Positions 31,265-34,593 of a stretch of 34,593 nt of DNA are shown piece after piece (positions within the stretch are counted from its first letter, which is position 1; each line of letters begins with the position of its first letter). A program made the translations under genes and the position numbers. A model generated the notes under the pieces. The model had not been told where the DNA came from. It did not search any database and saw only the letters and a list, made by a program, of their open reading frames with translations. The stretch spans positions 1 to 34,593 of the forward strand of contig DKTP01000061.1 of NCBI GenBank assembly GCA_002473085.1, read 5' to 3'. The stretch comes from Anaerolineales bacterium UBA7227 (lineage in GTDB: Bacteria; Chloroflexota; Anaerolineae; Anaerolineales; Villigracilaceae).

Positions 31265-32341
31265 ATGAACACAAAGAAGTCGAAAAGGAAAATCCTGATA
31301 CTCGCAATCCTTTCACTCTCTATGATCTGCATTGCCCTTCTGCTGATCGCGCCGCGTTACGGAAATCTTTCGATCAATTTGCCGCTGGAACACAAACCTG
31401 TTTTCGACAGGGATATCAGCGCTTATCCAGGCCGGCTCCATGTCGAAGGTAATCGATTGATGAATGAAGATGGACAGGTGGTGACCTTGCGTGGACTCAT
31501 GCCTGCCGATCCGGCGACGCTGAGGCGCAAGGGACAGTTCAATCGCCTCTTCTTCGACAGGATGGCCGCTTCCGGCGCCAATGTCATGCGCATCCCCGTC
31601 CACCCCGAACGCTGGGAACATGATCCTGATTACCTGTGGCGTTATCTCGACCCCGCGGTCTCGTGGAACGGCGAGAACGGCGTTTACACCATCATTGACC
31701 TGCATTTCATCGGAGATATCGGGAGGGATCGCGGCCCGCAAATGCCCGATATCAGCATCTCCAGTCGAGATTTTGCCCTGGATTTCTGGCGGAAGGTGGC
31801 ATCCTACTTCAAGGACACCCCGCACGTTATCTTTGAGATATTCAACGAACCGGCAGGCATCTCCGCTTCAGCATGGCGGACAGATGCCCAGGTCCTGGTG
31901 GATGCCATCCGCTCCGCGGGCGCGGACCAATTGGTCATAGTCGGGGGCGTCGAATATTCCCGCGACTTGTCCTGGGTGCTGGAAGAACCGATCAGGGGTG
32001 AAAATATCGCCTATGCTGCGCACATCTACCCGGCGCACAGCAGATATTCATGGGATCGCTGGTTTGGAGATATCGCTGAAAAATATCCGGTGGTGGTGAC
32101 TGAATGGGGCTGGATGGCGACCGATCCAAGCGGCGAGCAGTCCTATCTGGTCGGCAGCCAAAAGGCTTATGGCGAGCCGTTCGTGGGCTACCTCGACCCG
32201 CGCGGGATCAGTTGGGTGGCATGCTGGTACGATGACGAATGGAAACCGGCTATGTTCACCGAAGACTTCAATGAGTTGACGCCGTTTGGCGCATTCATCC
32301 TGCAACAACTCTCCGCGCCTTCCCGTTCAAGCGGAGAGTAA
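31265..32341 (+). CDS. Membrane-anchored glycoside hydrolase family 5 (cellulase-like)
   Basis: ATG 31265 is chosen because GTGGAGAA lies 9 nt upstream. The 358-residue protein has a basic N-terminus and one hydrophobic helix (about 9-29), without a lipobox. The GH5 barrel shows VTLRGLMPADP, MRIPVHPERW, IDLHFIGD, the acid/base Glu 195 in FEIFNEP, YAAHIYP, the nucleophile Glu 280 in VVVTEWGW and WVACWYDDEW near the end. GH5 enzymes are endo-glycanases that hydrolyse beta-glucan, mannan or similar with retention. As it is anchored outside the cell, it would cut extracellular polysaccharide. Confidence 0.92.
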   Translation: MNTKKSKRKILILAILSLSMICIALLLIAPRYGNLSINLPLEHKPVFDRDISAYPGRLHVEGNRLMNEDGQVVTLRGLMPADPATLRRKGQFNRLFFDRMAASGANVMRIPVHPERWEHDPDYLWRYLDPAVSWNGENGVYTIIDLHFIGDIGRDRGPQMPDISISSRDFALDFWRKVASYFKDTPHVIFEIFNEPAGISASAWRTDAQVLVDAIRSAGADQLVIVGGVEYSRDLSWVLEEPIRGENIAYAAHIYPAHSRYSWDRWFGDIAEKYPVVVTEWGWMATDPSGEQSYLVGSQKAYGEPFVGYLDPRGISWVACWYDDEWKPAMFTEDFNELTPFGAFILQQLSAPSRSSGE

Positions 32342-32393
32342 AGCCTTCTCTTGATCCTTCTGTCAATCTGCATGAAACCAAGGAGAGTACACC

Positions 32394-32951
32394 ATGAACC
32401 TAAACGAATGCCAACGGGAAATGCGAACCGCCTTCCTGGGCGGTTTCGCCGGGCAAATGGTTTCCGGCGTCATTTGGCTGGCGGCTTCAGGCATTAGTCT
32501 GTGGGGGGCGCCGCGTTACGGCATGGCGACGCTCTTCTTTGGCAGCATGTTGATTTTCCCGCTCACACAACTAACGGTGCGGCTGACGGGACGCCCCGGA
32601 AAAGTCAGCGCCAACAATGGACTGTGGCAACTGGGTTCCCAGACCGCATTCACCGTGCCGCTTAATTTCCTGCTGGTCGGCGCGGCGACGCTTTACCGCG
32701 AAGCCTGGTTCTTTCCCGCGGCCATGATCGTGGTTGGCGCGCATTACCTGCCCTTCATGACCCTGTACGGCATGAGAATGTTCGGGCTGTTGGCGGGTTT
32801 GTTGGTTCTGGGCGGAGCAGGGCTGGCCCTTTATGGACCGGCCGTCTTCAGCCTGGGGGGCTGGCTTACGGCTGTCGCCCTGATTGCCTTTGCTTTTCTC
32901 GGCAGGTATCTTGTTCTACAGGAGGAAAAACGCAATGTATCCCATCCTTGA
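32394..32951 (+). CDS. DUF7010-like small membrane protein
   Basis: The 185-residue protein has about six hydrophobic helices. I recognise the pattern as DUF7010-like: GGFAGQMVSGVIWLAASG at the start, then FFGSMLIFPLTQLTVRLTGRPG, then GAHYLPFMTLYGMRMFGLLA. The assignment is from memory of the pattern and the function is unknown. The ribosome binding site is AAGGAGA at 32380-32386. The last 17 nt overlap the nucleoside phosphorylase gene, so the two are coupled. Confidence 0.78.
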   Translation: MNLNECQREMRTAFLGGFAGQMVSGVIWLAASGISLWGAPRYGMATLFFGSMLIFPLTQLTVRLTGRPGKVSANNGLWQLGSQTAFTVPLNFLLVGAATLYREAWFFPAAMIVVGAHYLPFMTLYGMRMFGLLAGLLVLGGAGLALYGPAVFSLGGWLTAVALIAFAFLGRYLVLQEEKRNVSHP

Positions 32952-33690
32952 ACACGACTTCGCATCGGAGGCAAAGATCGAACCGTCCCGCGTCATCAAG
33001 CCGCGCGACGTGCCCGAACATTGCGTCATTTCATTCTTTCGGGAAGTGAACGAAACAATCGTCGCCGAGAAGCGGGGGGAAGTTGTCGTCCCGAACCGTT
33101 GGGAGGATGGCGGACATCCCATCTATGAGATCGAGCATCTGGGCAAGCGGCTCGCGTTCTTTCATCCCGGCGTGGGCGCGCCGTTGGCTGCCGGGCTTCT
33201 CGAGGAAGCCATCGCTTTCGGTTGCAGGAAGTTCGTCGTCTGCGGCGGCTGCGGGGCGCTGGACAAAAGTCTCACGGTCGGCAAACTCATCCTGGTCGAG
33301 AGCGCGGTGCGGGACGAAGGCGTATCCTATCACTACATCCAACCCGGGCGCGAGATCAAGACGCAGCCGCGGGCGCTGAACGCGCTCCGATCCACATTGA
33401 CCCGGCGCGGCATCCCCTTTGTGAGCGGCAAGACCTGGACCACCGATGCCCCCTACCGTGAAACTCAGTCCATGATTGATGCCCGCCGCGCGGAGGGCTG
33501 CCTGACCGTCGAAATGGAAGCGGCCAGCCTGCTGGCGGTGGCGCAATTCAGGGATGTACTGTTGGGGCAGATCCTGTATTCAGGCGATGACCTGAGCGGC
33601 GACTCATGGGATACGCGCGGTTGGCAATCGCGCCGTGAGGTGCGCGAGAGCCTGTTCTGGCTGGCGGCCGACGCCTGCCTGGAGATGTGA
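32935..33690 (+). CDS. Nucleoside phosphorylase (uridine phosphorylase-like)
   Basis: ATG 32935 is chosen because AGGAGG lies 9 nt upstream. An earlier in-frame start reads through the previous gene. The 251-residue protein has GVGAPLAAGLLEEAIAFGCRKFVVCGGCGALD (phosphate and sugar binding), VRDEGVSYHY, TWTTDAPYRET and the family hallmark VEMEAASLLAVAQF with the ribose-binding Met/Glu. ILYSGDDLSGDSWD near the end carries the base-contacting Asp. It splits purine or pyrimidine nucleosides with phosphate for salvage. An extra N-terminal segment of about 50 residues precedes the fold. Confidence 0.9.
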   Translation: MYPILEHDFASEAKIEPSRVIKPRDVPEHCVISFFREVNETIVAEKRGEVVVPNRWEDGGHPIYEIEHLGKRLAFFHPGVGAPLAAGLLEEAIAFGCRKFVVCGGCGALDKSLTVGKLILVESAVRDEGVSYHYIQPGREIKTQPRALNALRSTLTRRGIPFVSGKTWTTDAPYRETQSMIDARRAEGCLTVEMEAASLLAVAQFRDVLLGQILYSGDDLSGDSWDTRGWQSRREVRESLFWLAADACLEM

Positions 33691-33692
33691 CC

Positions 33693-34529
33693 ATGAAGAA
33701 CAGGTACTCCACCCTGCTCCTGCTCATTTTGGCTATTCTAGCGATATTCGCCATACGCGCTTTCCTGGCGGAGAGAATCGCCATGCCGCGCACCTTTGAA
33801 GTATTCGATACGCTGACCGTCGTCGGCGCGCTGGTGGTAGTATTGAAAGATCGTCGCTATTTGCGGCGGGGCGATTGGCTCGTTGCGTTGATATTGGGCG
33901 CGGTAATCGGCATCGGAATGCTGTTCGCCACGCTCTTCTCGCCCTACCCGTTCCTGGGGCTGGTCAAAAGCGCGCCGGGGCAGGCCCTGCTGCGCGGGCT
34001 CTTTACCATTCTAGCCACGCTGGGCGGATTGGCAATCATGCGCCAGGGTGGCCCAGTGCAGTTCCTCATCGCGAACGGGGATTGGCGAAGCGCGGGCCGA
34101 GGCGCGCTCCTCGGCTTGACCGTTGGGCTGCCGCTGGCGATCCTGAATGTTTTTGCGCTGTGGTTGACGCAAGGACAGTCATTTGATTGGCAGCATCCCT
34201 TGGCTGCCCTGCTGGACGCGCTGCAACCCGCGGTCGTCGAGGAAGTAATCCACCGCTTCGCCCTGTGGGGGCTGTTGTGGCTGCTGCTGCGAAGATCATT
34301 GCCTGAACAGGCGGCCTGGCTGGCGGGGTTGCTCGCGATGTTGGCGCATACCTACTCGCATTTTGACGACCTTTTCCTGCAATCGCCGTTGACCGCCTTG
34401 GGCATGGGGGCGATACTGGCAATCTTCTGGGGTTTGCCCCCGCTCATCCTGGCGCGCCGCCGCGGTCTCGAATCGGCGATGGCATTTCACTGGCTCCAGG
34501 ATGCCCTTCGTTTTCTGGCGGGGTTTTGA
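33693..34529 (+). CDS. CPBP-type intramembrane protease-like protein
   Basis: ATG 33693 is preferred, with GGAG 8 nt upstream, but a GTG at 33687 overlaps the previous stop. The 278-residue membrane protein has about eight helices. It has the CPBP motifs: EExxxR in VEEVIHRF (Glu 183, Glu 184, Arg 188), AHTYSH with the His pair, and HWLQD at the C-terminus. It is therefore a second CPBP protease in the window. It is 2 nt downstream of the nucleoside phosphorylase and probably in one operon with it. Substrate unknown. Confidence 0.82.
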   Translation: MKNRYSTLLLLILAILAIFAIRAFLAERIAMPRTFEVFDTLTVVGALVVVLKDRRYLRRGDWLVALILGAVIGIGMLFATLFSPYPFLGLVKSAPGQALLRGLFTILATLGGLAIMRQGGPVQFLIANGDWRSAGRGALLGLTVGLPLAILNVFALWLTQGQSFDWQHPLAALLDALQPAVVEEVIHRFALWGLLWLLLRRSLPEQAAWLAGLLAMLAHTYSHFDDLFLQSPLTALGMGAILAIFWGLPPLILARRRGLESAMAFHWLQDALRFLAGF

Positions 34530-34593
34530 TTTGTCGGTGCAGACTCGCTCCTGGTCTTTTAAGAGCCGCGATAATAAGAACCTATCTCTAAAC

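Overview
The window looks like Chloroflexota DNA, most likely class Anaerolineae. This rests on the high-GC coding style, the mix of sugar-catabolic genes with MalT-type and NarL-type regulators, YhfC and CPBP membrane proteases, a stand-alone E2-like acyltransferase, and a small DQ(S/A)ALHG..IRDLGL protein typical of that phylum. No database search was possible, so the placement is inference. All 32 protein-coding genes lie on the + strand. I see no tRNA, rRNA, CRISPR array, transposase or phage gene.

Layout. (1) 2-11399: a tight sugar-catabolism operon. It holds a 5'-truncated DegT-type aminotransferase, a Gfo/Idh/MocA oxidoreductase, a 52-residue TatA-like protein, a class II aldolase, a XylA-like isomerase, a PfkB kinase, a double-SIS aminosugar isomerase/deaminase, a GH4 phospho-glycosidase with a frameshifted tail, a LacD-type class I aldolase, a second PfkB kinase and a LacC/FruK-type kinase. 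The apparent logic is transaminate or oxidise, isomerise or deaminate, phosphorylate, and cleave to triose phosphates. (2) 11431-16412: a DUF4143 ATPase and a SWIM/SNF2 helicase, bracketed by two copies of a 30-bp repeat in the same orientation. (3) 16547-18738: a PAS-GAF histidine kinase and NarL-type response regulator. (4) 18869-24395: a membrane-anchored small protein, a single-domain receiver, four integral membrane proteins (one a CPBP protease), a sterol-type glycosyltransferase and an E2-like acyltransferase. (5) 24451-27111: a MalT-like ATP-dependent LuxR regulator with a terminator. (6) 27249-34529: two small proteins, three anchored hydrolases (S33 peptidase-like, PAF-acetylhydrolase-like, GH5), a lipoprotein-YhfC fusion, a small membrane protein, a nucleoside phosphorylase and a second CPBP-type protein.

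The most unusual signal is non-coding. In the sugar operon every non-overlapping gene junction is filled by one of two things. Six junctions (about 2214, 3784, 4882, 6068, 8479 and 9492) hold a tandem run of 7-nt words, usually starting at the stop codon. The word differs from junction to junction, but the 7-nt period is constant, and the run often flips to the reverse-complement word in phase and so forms a hairpin. The other three junctions (990, 7155, 10444) hold a 16-nt palindrome, GCGACATTAATGTCGC or a close variant. Neither pattern was seen right of 11.4 kb. I regard this as the best candidate for an undescribed element system.
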